Below, piece after piece: positions 50,682 through 58,891 of a DNA stretch of 64,000 nucleotides. Source of the DNA: an uncultured Eubacteriales bacterium (GTDB lineage: Bacteria; Bacillota; Clostridia; Oscillospirales; Oscillospiraceae); assembly GCA_900545495.1 (NCBI GenBank), contig UQZJ01000004.1, forward strand, positions 77,395 through 141,394. The letters are read 5' to 3'. Position 1 is the first letter of the stretch. Every line of letters begins with the position of its first letter. A model generated the notes under the pieces. It worked only from the letters and a program-made list of their open reading frames with translations, ran no database searches and had not been told where the DNA came from. Made by a program: the position numbers and the translations under genes.

Positions 50682-51637
50682 CGCTCCGGGAATACATCCT
50701 CTTCTGGCAGGAAACCTACGACAGGCACCAAAGCAGGCCGACCACCTATGCGGCACACAACTATATATTCAAAAACCACATCATTCCCGGCCTGGGAGCC
50801 ACACAACTCTCTGAATTGACATCGGAGATGGTCGGAGAATTTCTGGAGGAACGGAAGTGCTTCGGCAATCATCGACCCGGCAGCTCTGGCTTGGGAGAAG
50901 AAACCATGCGGCACATCCACCGCCTGCTCCAGCAGTGTCTGGACCAAGCTGTGAGGGACGGCCTGATGGCCGATAACCCCGCCAGGGCGTTCCACTACTC
51001 CAAGCCCACGAAGGTCAATGCAAATGTACTGACGCCGCTGGAGATGGAGGACTATCTGGATGCCGCCGAGCAATTGGGCTACCTCCCCATGTTCATGTTG
51101 GCGCTGACGACAGGCATTCGCCAAGGCGAGCTCATCGCCCTGAAATGGAGTGACCTTGATATCGAAAGCCGGACGCTGACCGTTGCGGAAAACCGTGCGG
51201 TGGAGCGGCGTGAGCTGGTGGAGTACGGTCGCCAGACGAGGTCAATAAGGCTGACCCCGGAGGTGGTCGACCTCCTAATCAGGGAACACAGCAAGCACCC
51301 CAGCAGCCCGCTCGTGTTTATGCACCCGGCCACGCTGAAACCCTACTCGCCGCAGATGGTGCGCCGAATGCACAATGAGATCATAAAGAAAGCAGGAATC
51401 GAACATATCCGGTATGTGGATCTCCGCCATACCTGCGCCATCCTCGCTCTAAAGAATGGCACGGATGCCAAAGAGCTGGCGCAGATGCTGGGTCACTACC
51501 GACCGACGATCACCCGGCAGAACTATGAACCCTATCTGCCCCACGAGGTACAAAAGGACGAGGATATTCCAAATGAGGCCACCCAGAGCGAACTGCAGCA
51601 GGCGGCAAACATTCTGGATAATCTTCTGAAGTTCTGA
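50678..51637 (+). CDS. Tyrosine recombinase (element integrase)
   Basis: A 319-residue phage-type integrase: core-binding domain (EYILFWQETYDRHQSRPTTYAAH), catalytic domain with Arg I in TTGIRQGELIALKW, the Arg II region YVDLRHTCAI, AQMLGHYRPTITRQNYEPY with the LGH His and nucleophile Tyr. The His of HxxR is replaced by Val, an uncommon change. It lies 3.1 kb from the tRNA-Pro attachment site and is the probable enzyme that inserted the element. ATG 50678 has TGGAGGTG upstream. Confidence 0.9.
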   Translation: MTLREYILFWQETYDRHQSRPTTYAAHNYIFKNHIIPGLGATQLSELTSEMVGEFLEERKCFGNHRPGSSGLGEETMRHIHRLLQQCLDQAVRDGLMADNPARAFHYSKPTKVNANVLTPLEMEDYLDAAEQLGYLPMFMLALTTGIRQGELIALKWSDLDIESRTLTVAENRAVERRELVEYGRQTRSIRLTPEVVDLLIREHSKHPSSPLVFMHPATLKPYSPQMVRRMHNEIIKKAGIEHIRYVDLRHTCAILALKNGTDAKELAQMLGHYRPTITRQNYEPYLPHEVQKDEDIPNEATQSELQQAANILDNLLKF

Positions 51638-51662
51638 TAGCTATTCTGCAAAAGGAGGCAAT

Positions 51663-52160
51663 ATGAAAAAGCGTATCATTATCACCGCTACAATCACCGC
51701 CTGTCTTGCCCTGTGTGCCGCTGTGTGGCCACAGACCGAAAAGGTCGAGAAAACACCCGCGCCGAGCGAAAAGACCGCCGTGACCACTCCACGGCCGACA
51801 CTTCCGGAAGCAGAGAAAACGGTGCTGCCAGTGGTAACAGAAAAGAAAGAATCGGAAATGCTGGAAGCTGAATCAGCCCCGGAAGTAGCCACCGAGGAGT
51901 TGCCCATCCCTGTGCCGGAAATAGAAGATGAAGCCGAGACAGAACAAGAATATGTACCTCCTACGCAGACAGATTCCATCCCGGTACAGCTCACGCAACC
52001 TGAACCTAAATCGGCACTGGAGCCAATAGCTAACGATAATGAACTGGCGGATATGGTCTATGTCCCCGGCTTTGGCTGGATACAAAGCGAAGGCCCCAAC
52101 CATGCCGAGTATGCCGAGGATATGTACGAGAACGGCAACAAAATCGGCATCATGGGCTGA
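51663..52160 (+). CDS. Small exported protein with Pro/Glu-rich linker
   Basis: A 165-residue protein: positively charged start plus hydrophobic segment (residues 3-22, a signal peptide or anchor), a long Pro/Glu/Thr-rich disordered middle, and a compact end MVYVPGFGWIQSEGPNHAEY followed by MYENGNKIGIMG. Proteins with this end are commonly seen beside integrases of clostridial mobile elements, but no function is known to me. AAAGGAGG lies upstream; it follows the integrase by 25 bp. Confidence 0.72.
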   Translation: MKKRIIITATITACLALCAAVWPQTEKVEKTPAPSEKTAVTTPRPTLPEAEKTVLPVVTEKKESEMLEAESAPEVATEELPIPVPEIEDEAETEQEYVPPTQTDSIPVQLTQPEPKSALEPIANDNELADMVYVPGFGWIQSEGPNHAEYAEDMYENGNKIGIMG

Positions 52161-52214
52161 AACAGGATCTGCTGGGAGCGGGCATACTACTTGATTACGA
52201 AAGCTGCTGTACCG

Positions 52215-52253
52215 AAAAGTGGTTGGTATCATAATATGATACCAACCACTTTT
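52215..52253 (+). terminator. Terminator of the integrase operon
   Basis: An 18-bp perfect stem (52215-52232 with 52236-52253) with a 3-nt loop, beginning AAAA and ending TTTTT. Confidence 0.92.
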
Positions 52254-52537
52254 TGCCGATGTGGAATTGAAAAAGCCAATGCTATCTCCTCGTGGTCTGA
52301 TGATGACGAGGAATAGAGCATAGGCAGCGGCTCAATGGTTGAGCCGCATAAACAATGAAATAGCCGCGGAAGCGAATCGGAACGCTTCCGTGGCTTTTTC
52401 ATCGTGACCAGATGATTCGAAATCTTCTCTCTGAAATCGAAAACACAGATCTGAAAACTGGATTTTTGATAGACAAAATGGCGCCTCTATGCTAAAATTA
52501 ACCTGTATTAGTGTATACTCCGGGATGAGGTGTTACA
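52254..52537. other. Hairpin-rich intergenic stretch before the XRE regulator
   Basis: No gene is seen. Two stems occur: GCGGCTCAA-TGG-TTGAGCCGC (52327-52347) and a 13-bp one (52362-52374 with 52383-52395) followed by T5, a second plus-strand terminator. Between them GCCGCATAAACAATGAAA repeats a motif found near 47832. A/T-rich DNA after 52440 is likely to hold the promoter of the next genes, but no clear hexamers stand out. Confidence 0.45.
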
Positions 52538-52753
52538 ATGACGATTTGTTATAACAAGCTGTGGAAGCTCCTGATCGATAAAAACATGAAAAAGAAGGAT
52601 CTGCGTCTGGCTACCGGCATGTCTACGACCGCCCTTGCCAAGCTGGGCAAGAACCAGCATGTCAGTACAGAGATTCTGACGAAAATCTGTACCGTACTGG
52701 ATTGCGACTTCTGCGATATCATGGAGCTCGTAAAGGAGGAAAACCATGATTGA
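52538..52753 (+). CDS. XRE-family DNA-binding protein
   Basis: A 71-residue Cro/C1-type helix-turn-helix protein (YNKLWKLLIDKNMKKKDLRLATGMSTTALAKLGKNQHVSTEILTKICTVLDCDFCDIMEL), of the small YozG-like kind. GATGAGGTG precedes ATG 52538. It overlaps the AlbA_2/Schlafen-type gene by 8 bp, so the pair is translated together and the small protein probably controls it. Confidence 0.92.
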   Translation: MTICYNKLWKLLIDKNMKKKDLRLATGMSTTALAKLGKNQHVSTEILTKICTVLDCDFCDIMELVKEENHD

Positions 52754-54203
52754 CTTTTCCAAAATCGAGCAGTATCGGGAGAATAACCGCATTGAGGCGA
52801 AGAAAGCCCTTGGCGGTCTGCCCAAAAGCATTTGGGAAACCTACTCTGCCTTCGCCAATACCTACGGCGGCATTATCCTGTTGGGCGTGGAAGAATGGGC
52901 AGATAAATCCTTGCACACGGTGGATCTGCCCGATCCGGACAGACTTATCAAGGAGTTCTGGGACATCGCCAATAATCCCAACAAAACCAGCGTGAATGTG
53001 CTGTCATCCAAAGATGTATTTGTGCAGGATGTCGACGGCGATCATATTGTGGTCATCAATGTCCCCCGTGCCGAGCGCTCCTATAAACCGGTGTATGTGG
53101 ACGGCAATCCGCTCTGCACATACCGCCGTAACGGTGAGGGCGACTATCGCTGCACCAAGGAGGAATATCAGGCTATGGTGCGCGACGCATCGGTAAAGAC
53201 ACAGGATATGCTGGTTCTGAACGAGATGGACTTGACGGTGTTCAACCAGGAGAGCATCCGCAGCTACCGTCAGAGAATGCGCCTTTCCCGACCCGGCCAT
53301 GTGTGGGAAGCGTTGGAGGATGAAGATTTCCTCCTGAAGCTGGGTGCCGTTGGCATCGGCGTTGACGGAAAGAAGCATCCCACCTCCGCAGGACTTCTCA
53401 TGTTCGGTAACGAGTACGATATTGTGCGGGAATTCAACGCATTCTTTCTGGACTATCAGGAGCAGTATGATGCTGATACCCGTTGGACAGATCGTATCAT
53501 TTCCTCCTCTGGCGATTGGAGCGGTAATGTGTATGACTTCTATTTCCGGGTCTACAATAAGCTGATTCAGGACATCAAAGTGCCTTTCAAAATGGAGGGC
53601 GGTACCAGAGTGGATGATACAGATGTGCATAAAGCACTGCGCGAAGCGCTGGCAAATTGCCTGGTTCATGCCGATTATTATGGCAGGCAGGGACTGGTCA
53701 TTATTAAAAAGCGGGACAGCATTACCATGTCCAACCCTGGCAGCTTCCGTATTGAAGTGGACGCGGCGAAAAGCGGCGGTGTATCCGACCCGCGGAACGG
53801 CGCGATGCTGAAAATGTTCAACCTGATTGATATTGGTGAGCGTGCCGGCAGCGGTATCCCCAACATCTTCCGCGTCTGGCGGGAGCAGGGCTGGGCGGCA
53901 CCGGTGATTTCCGAAAGATTTGATCCTGACCGGATTATATTGTCTCTTGCATTTAAGAAAAGCGACGATAAAAAAGCGACGATAAAAAGCGACGATAAAA
54001 AAACGACGATAAAAACAGCGCGGCAAAAGAATGAAATTATCACTTACCTGACAGATCATATTTCGGCCAGAAGTGCTGATATTGCAGAGCTCCTTGGAGT
54101 CAAACGTACACGAGCCAAGAAACTCCTCTCTGAACTGACTGCGGAGGAAATTGTTGTAGCCGAAGGCGGAAATCGAAACAGAACTTATAAGCTGAAATCT
54201 TAA
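52746..54203 (+). CDS. AlbA_2/Schlafen-like ATP-binding protein with C-terminal winged helix
   Basis: The N-terminal ~130 residues are the AlbA_2 (divergent AAA-4, Schlafen-like) domain: NRIEAKKALGGLPKSIWETYSAFANTYGGIILLGVEE and VVINVPRAERSYKPVYVDG. The middle is the GHKL-type ATP-binding module common in this family (REALANCLVHADYYGRQGLVIIKKRD; IGERAGSGIPNIFRVW). After a Lys/Asp repeat linker (residues ~406-424) a winged helix ends the protein (ITYLTDHISARSADIAELLGVKRTRAKKLL). Related proteins act as regulators or in phage defence. The XRE gene overlaps its start and the type I restriction operon begins 92 bp later. Confidence 0.88.
   Translation: MIDFSKIEQYRENNRIEAKKALGGLPKSIWETYSAFANTYGGIILLGVEEWADKSLHTVDLPDPDRLIKEFWDIANNPNKTSVNVLSSKDVFVQDVDGDHIVVINVPRAERSYKPVYVDGNPLCTYRRNGEGDYRCTKEEYQAMVRDASVKTQDMLVLNEMDLTVFNQESIRSYRQRMRLSRPGHVWEALEDEDFLLKLGAVGIGVDGKKHPTSAGLLMFGNEYDIVREFNAFFLDYQEQYDADTRWTDRIISSSGDWSGNVYDFYFRVYNKLIQDIKVPFKMEGGTRVDDTDVHKALREALANCLVHADYYGRQGLVIIKKRDSITMSNPGSFRIEVDAAKSGGVSDPRNGAMLKMFNLIDIGERAGSGIPNIFRVWREQGWAAPVISERFDPDRIILSLAFKKSDDKKATIKSDDKKTTIKTARQKNEIITYLTDHISARSADIAELLGVKRTRAKKLLSELTAEEIVVAEGGNRNRTYKLKS
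53962..54015 (+). repeat. Tandem repeat GCGACGATAAAAA read in two frames
   Basis: Four copies of GCGACGATAAAAA(A) start at 53962, 53976, 53989 and 54003 (the last with A for G), spaced 14, 13 and 14 bp. Because the spacing is not a multiple of three, copies are read alternately as SDDKK and ATIK/TTIK, giving a 9-residue protein repeat of 27 bp. Gain or loss of one unit, or slippage in the A-runs, would shift the frame before the winged helix. Confidence 0.9.
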
Positions 54204-54295
54204 TAGTCCAGAATAACGGGTAGAAACTTTAGTAAGATACCATTCAGGATCTGATCATTGATGCCTTATTACAGCGAGAAAGGAAACAAGGAAAT

Positions 54296-56302
54296 ATGGA
54301 CAATCAGGTGCATAATCAAATAGTCAGTTTTATATGGAGTATCGCAGACGACTGCCTGCGTGATGTTTATGTGCGCGGCAAGTACCGTGATGTGATCCTG
54401 CCGATGACGGTCATCCGACGTTTGGATGCTCTTTTGGAGGACAGTAAAGAGGCTGTCCTGGATATGAAGAAAAAGTTGGATGCGGCAGGTATCGATAACC
54501 AGTGGCCGGCACTGTGCAATGTGGCAGGACAGGCATTTTGCAATGCATCGCCGTTTTTACTGAAAGATTTGACCAGCCGCGCAAAAAAGCAAACGTTGAA
54601 AAGCGATTTCGAGGCATATCTGGACGGCTTTTCTCCGAACGTGAAGGAGATTTTAGAGAAGTTCAAATTCCGCAATCAGATTGATACCATGATTGAGGCG
54701 GACATTCTCGGCGCAGTGATTGAGAAGTTTATATCTTCGGATATCAATCTCAGCCCCAACCCGGTGTATAAGGATGAAGAAAAGACCATTCTCAAGCATC
54801 CGGGACTGGATAACCATGGCATGGGCACGATTTTCGAGGAACTCATCCGCAAGTTCAACGAAGAAAACAACGAGGAAGCCGGCGAACACTGGACGCCCCG
54901 TGATGTTGTGGAATTGATGGCGGACCTTATCTTTATGCCGATTGCCGACCAAATCAAAGACGCTACCTATTCCTGCTATGACGGCGCCTGCGGTACCGGC
55001 GGTATGCTTACCGTAGCACAGGATCGGCTCCAGACTCTGGCGGCTCGGAGAGGAAAGAATGTCTCTATCCATCTGTTCGGACAGGAAATCAATCCGGAGA
55101 CATACGCTATTTGCAAGGCAGATATGCTGCTCAAGGGAGACGGTGAACAAGCCGATCACATCAGCTACGGCTCTACGCTGTCACTGGACGGAAATGCTAC
55201 TCGGCAGTTTGACTTCATGCTGTCCAATCCCCCATACGGCAAGAGTTGGAAAACAGATGCCGATAAGATGGGCGGCAAAAAAGAAATCCTCGATACACGG
55301 TTCAATGCTTACCTCGAAGATGGTGAGCAGCTTGCCATGCTCCCGCGTACCAGTGATGGGCAACTTCTGTTTCTACTAAATAATGTAGCAAAAATGAAAA
55401 AGGACACACCGCTGGGGAGCCGGATCGCCGAAGTTCATAACGGCTCGTCTATCTTTACCGGAGATGCAGGTAGTGGCGAAAGCAATGCTCGCCGTTACCT
55501 GATCGAAAACGACCTGGTAGAAGCCATTATTGCCGTGCCAGAGAATATGTTCTACAATACTGGTATTGGCACCTTTATTTGGGTACTTTCTAACAAGAAA
55601 GAGGAACGGCGCAAAGGCAAAATCCAACTCATTGACGCTACGGCGATGAAAGAATCCCTCCGCAAGAATATGGGCAAGAAGAACTGCGAATTCACGCACG
55701 ACATTCGCAAGGAGATCGTCCGCATCTTTCTCGACATGGAAGAAAGCGATGTCAGCATGGTTTTCAATAATGATGAATTTGCCTATTGGAATGTGACGGT
55801 GGAACGCCCGCTCCGCCTGCGTGTGTATCCCGACCGCACGATTCCTGCAGACCTGTTCAAAAAAGCGGATGAATACGAAACCGTGACTTCTGCGATTGCA
55901 AAGGCTGCCGAAACTGCGCTGCTGGATGACTGGACGGCATTTGCCAAAGCCACCAAGCTCAAGGCAGCGCAGCTTAAGAAAATCCGCCCGTTTATCACTG
56001 AAAAGGATGCTTCGACGCAGCCTATTGACGGAGAGCCGGATGTTGACCTGCGTGATACTGAAAATATCCCATTCACCTATGAGGGCGGCATTGATGCCTT
56101 CATGCAGAATGAAGTGCTGACCTATGCGCCGGATGCATGGGTGGATGAAAAGAAAACGCAGATCGGCTACGAAATCAGCTTTACGAAATACTTCTATAAG
56201 CCGGTGGAGCTGCGTCCTATGGATGAGATTTTGCAAAGCCTAAAAAACTTGGAACAGGAAGCGGATGGACTATTGGCGGGTATAATGGAGGGTATGCAAT
56301 GA
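54296..56302 (+). CDS. hsdM: Type I restriction-modification methyltransferase subunit
   Basis: HsdM methylates adenine in the recognition site and pairs with HsdS. The 668-residue protein has the N-terminal helical domain (SFIWSIADDCLRDVYVRGKYRDVILPM), SAM motif DGACGTGGM (residues 229-237), catalytic NPPY (311-314) and a long C-terminal extension (~residues 480-668) usual in this HsdM branch. GAAAGGAAACAAGG precedes ATG 54296. hsdS starts in an ATGA overlap at its end. Confidence 0.97.
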   Translation: MDNQVHNQIVSFIWSIADDCLRDVYVRGKYRDVILPMTVIRRLDALLEDSKEAVLDMKKKLDAAGIDNQWPALCNVAGQAFCNASPFLLKDLTSRAKKQTLKSDFEAYLDGFSPNVKEILEKFKFRNQIDTMIEADILGAVIEKFISSDINLSPNPVYKDEEKTILKHPGLDNHGMGTIFEELIRKFNEENNEEAGEHWTPRDVVELMADLIFMPIADQIKDATYSCYDGACGTGGMLTVAQDRLQTLAARRGKNVSIHLFGQEINPETYAICKADMLLKGDGEQADHISYGSTLSLDGNATRQFDFMLSNPPYGKSWKTDADKMGGKKEILDTRFNAYLEDGEQLAMLPRTSDGQLLFLLNNVAKMKKDTPLGSRIAEVHNGSSIFTGDAGSGESNARRYLIENDLVEAIIAVPENMFYNTGIGTFIWVLSNKKEERRKGKIQLIDATAMKESLRKNMGKKNCEFTHDIRKEIVRIFLDMEESDVSMVFNNDEFAYWNVTVERPLRLRVYPDRTIPADLFKKADEYETVTSAIAKAAETALLDDWTAFAKATKLKAAQLKKIRPFITEKDASTQPIDGEPDVDLRDTENIPFTYEGGIDAFMQNEVLTYAPDAWVDEKKTQIGYEISFTKYFYKPVELRPMDEILQSLKNLEQEADGLLAGIMEGMQ

Positions 56303-57693
56303 GCGCATATGCTGAATACCAAAAAATTAATCTTCCGTGGCTGAAAGCAATACCGGCTCATTGGGAAGTACGGAGGAATAAGAATATATTCACGGAGCAA
56401 AAGGAGATTGTTGGCGAAAAATCATCTGATTACACACTGCTCTCCTTGACACTCAGCGGAATTGTTCCTCGTGACATGGACGGTGGCGGAAAGTTTCCGG
56501 AGTCATTTGACAAATACAAGATTGTAAGGAACGGCGACATGGCGTTTTGCCTTTTTGACATTGATGAAACACCACGTACAGTCGGCTTGTCTGGGCATGA
56601 TGGAATGCTTACTGGTGCATACACAATTATGCACGTCAGCAATATAAACTCCCGATTCATTTACTATTACTATCTTGCTTTAGATAATGGGAAGATGTTA
56701 AAGCCGTTATATTCCGGACTGAGAAAAACAATAAATATTAACACATTCCAGAGTACAAAAGTCCCCGTTCCGCCCCGTGGCGAGCAGGATCAGATTGTGC
56801 GTTTTCTGGATTGGAAGGTTTCGAGCATCAATAAGCTGATTTCAAACTATCGACATCAGATTGCATTGCTCGATGAGATGAAACAGCGGCAAATTGACGA
56901 AGCGGCTATAAAAGGTATGCGTAAAAGCGTGATTACCCACAGCGATGATATGCGATGGAACATTGATTATCCAGAGCATTGGGAGATTCAGCGCACAAGA
57001 AAATCATTCTCTTTCCGCAAAGGTCTCTCCATCACGAAGGCAAACCTTGAAGAAACCGGCATAGCGGTAATCAGCTATGGACAGGTTCATTCAAAGAAGA
57101 ACTCTGGTGTTGCTCTCAATGGAGATTTAATCAGATATGTGAATGAGGCCTATCTGACAACGAATCAGAGCTGCCTTGTAGAAAAAGGCGATTTCATCTT
57201 TGCCGACACATCTGAAGATGTGACAGGTTGTGGAAATTGTGCCTATATCGACTGGGATGACACAATTTTTGCAGGCTACCATTCAATCATTGCGCATCCC
57301 GATGGTTCGATAAACAGCAAGTATCTTGCTTATCTATTTAAATCACCTACTTGGCGCTATCAGATTCGCAAGAAGGTTAATGGAGTCAAGGTATATAGCA
57401 TCACGCAGAAAATGCTGAAGGATACATTCATCTTAATACCGCCCATTGACGAACAGGAAGAAATCATCAGATATCTTGATGAGGTGTACGCTAAGATTGA
57501 TGTCACCATTAAGAAAATGGAAGCAAAAATAGCGAATTTGCAGGATTTAAAAATCTGCCTTATTGCTGACACCGTCACCGGCAAAATTGATGTTCGTGGC
57601 ATTGAGATTCCCGAATATGAATTTGTAGATGAAGATGCCGATGCGGATAATGAGGACGATGGTGAAGAAGATACTGAAGAACAGGAGGATTAA
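56299..57693 (+). CDS. hsdS: Type I restriction specificity subunit with acidic C-terminal tail
   Basis: HsdS sets the target sequence through two target-recognition domains. Each half starts with the family phrase (LKAIPAHWEVRRNKNIF; YPEHWEIQRTRKSFSF) and ends with a conserved helix (DQIVRFLDWKVSSINKLI; EEIIRYLDEVYAKIDVTIKKMEAKI). The 464-residue protein then ends in ~25 residues nearly all Asp/Glu (DEDADADNEDDGEEDTEEQE), not typical of HsdS. The kinase gene follows after 2 bp and its ribosome site is embedded in that acidic coding region. Confidence 0.95.
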   Translation: MSAYAEYQKINLPWLKAIPAHWEVRRNKNIFTEQKEIVGEKSSDYTLLSLTLSGIVPRDMDGGGKFPESFDKYKIVRNGDMAFCLFDIDETPRTVGLSGHDGMLTGAYTIMHVSNINSRFIYYYYLALDNGKMLKPLYSGLRKTININTFQSTKVPVPPRGEQDQIVRFLDWKVSSINKLISNYRHQIALLDEMKQRQIDEAAIKGMRKSVITHSDDMRWNIDYPEHWEIQRTRKSFSFRKGLSITKANLEETGIAVISYGQVHSKKNSGVALNGDLIRYVNEAYLTTNQSCLVEKGDFIFADTSEDVTGCGNCAYIDWDDTIFAGYHSIIAHPDGSINSKYLAYLFKSPTWRYQIRKKVNGVKVYSITQKMLKDTFILIPPIDEQEEIIRYLDEVYAKIDVTIKKMEAKIANLQDLKICLIADTVTGKIDVRGIEIPEYEFVDEDADADNEDDGEEDTEEQED

Positions 57694-57695
57694 AC

Positions 57696-58868
57696 ATGGC
57701 TGTTGCTAAACAAAACGGAGATGTTATTCCTTTTGTAAAGCAGAAGGATTACATTATGGTCAATAATGATCTCGGCGGTGGTTCGTTCGGAAAGACGGTC
57801 TTACTCCAAGATCCGTTTATAGACGAACTGTTTGTCGCAAAAAAATATGAACCAGAGTACGATGGAATTAAGGAGCAATTCTATAAGAATTTTCTTGATG
57901 AAATCAAGATTCTCTACAAACTCAACCATAGAAACATTGTCCGTATTTATAACTATTACGCTTATGAAAATATTTACACGGGCTATATCCTTATGGAGTA
58001 CATTGACGGGGAAAATATAGGGGACTTTATCAGTGATTACTTTGCCCCGTTTGCAGAGACCACTTTGGATGATGTTTTTCTGCAGCTTATCGATGCGTTT
58101 TGCTACATAGAAGCGCACGGAATCATTCACCGGGATATTCGTGAGGGAAACATTCTCGTAGATAAAAGTGGAACGGTGAAAGTAATTGATTTCGGGATAG
58201 GAAAGATTGCTTCAAGGGTAGATGGTGGCGACGCTGACAGCCTTGTGGCAGACATTAATCGTGCTGCATCTGACACTCTGCCGCAGGAATATTATGATGG
58301 TATCTATACCAGCCTTACGGATATGTTCTATCTGGCAGAACTGTTTGGCCGGTTAATCGATAACGCAGGAAGCTGTGATCGGACAGATTTTTCTTACAAT
58401 GACATTTTGAATAAAATGATGGAGAAAAAGCCTGAAAATCGTTTTGAAAGTTTTGCTGCTATACGAGAGGCCATAGGAAAGCACGATTTCCTTCATATGC
58501 AAATATCTGATGAGGACAGGGAAATCTATCAGGAGTTTACTAATTTAATTTATAAGTCTCTAACATCTTATATGTCGGAACCCCGATTCAATACTGACTG
58601 TGCGATTTTTATTTCCAGATTGGAAAAAGCACTTACTACTAATCTGTTTGAAACGATGATTCAAAAGAATGCCGATGTAATTAGTAGTGTTGTTGACTGT
58701 GGTTACCGTTATAACAATGGAGTGAATATCCCAAATGAAACGGTCGGAAAATTTTTGGACTGGTTCCGCGCAGCGACACCACAATCACAGGCTCTTGTGC
58801 TAAATAACTTTATTGCTAAAATCTCCGATATTGAGGTTGTAGAGCCAGAACCTGAATTGCCGTTCTGA
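57696..58868 (+). CDS. Hanks-type Ser/Thr protein kinase inside the type I restriction operon
   Basis: All catalytic motifs are intact: Gly-rich loop GGGSFGKTV (residues 27-35), Lys49 in VAKK, helix-C Glu69, HRD at 145-147 with Asn152 (HRDIREGNIL), and DFG at 165-167 (IDFGIG). Residues ~265-390 form a helical C-terminal region with no family I recognise; no membrane segment or PASTA repeat is present, so it is cytosolic. ACAGGAGG lies 7 bp before ATG 57696, inside the hsdS end, and hsdR starts 23 bp after the stop. The arrangement means it is co-expressed with HsdM, HsdS and HsdR; regulation of restriction by phosphorylation is an inference. Confidence 0.93.
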   Translation: MAVAKQNGDVIPFVKQKDYIMVNNDLGGGSFGKTVLLQDPFIDELFVAKKYEPEYDGIKEQFYKNFLDEIKILYKLNHRNIVRIYNYYAYENIYTGYILMEYIDGENIGDFISDYFAPFAETTLDDVFLQLIDAFCYIEAHGIIHRDIREGNILVDKSGTVKVIDFGIGKIASRVDGGDADSLVADINRAASDTLPQEYYDGIYTSLTDMFYLAELFGRLIDNAGSCDRTDFSYNDILNKMMEKKPENRFESFAAIREAIGKHDFLHMQISDEDREIYQEFTNLIYKSLTSYMSEPRFNTDCAIFISRLEKALTTNLFETMIQKNADVISSVVDCGYRYNNGVNIPNETVGKFLDWFRAATPQSQALVLNNFIAKISDIEVVEPEPELPF

Positions 58869-58891
58869 TTTTATTGGAGAGGAGGAATGGT

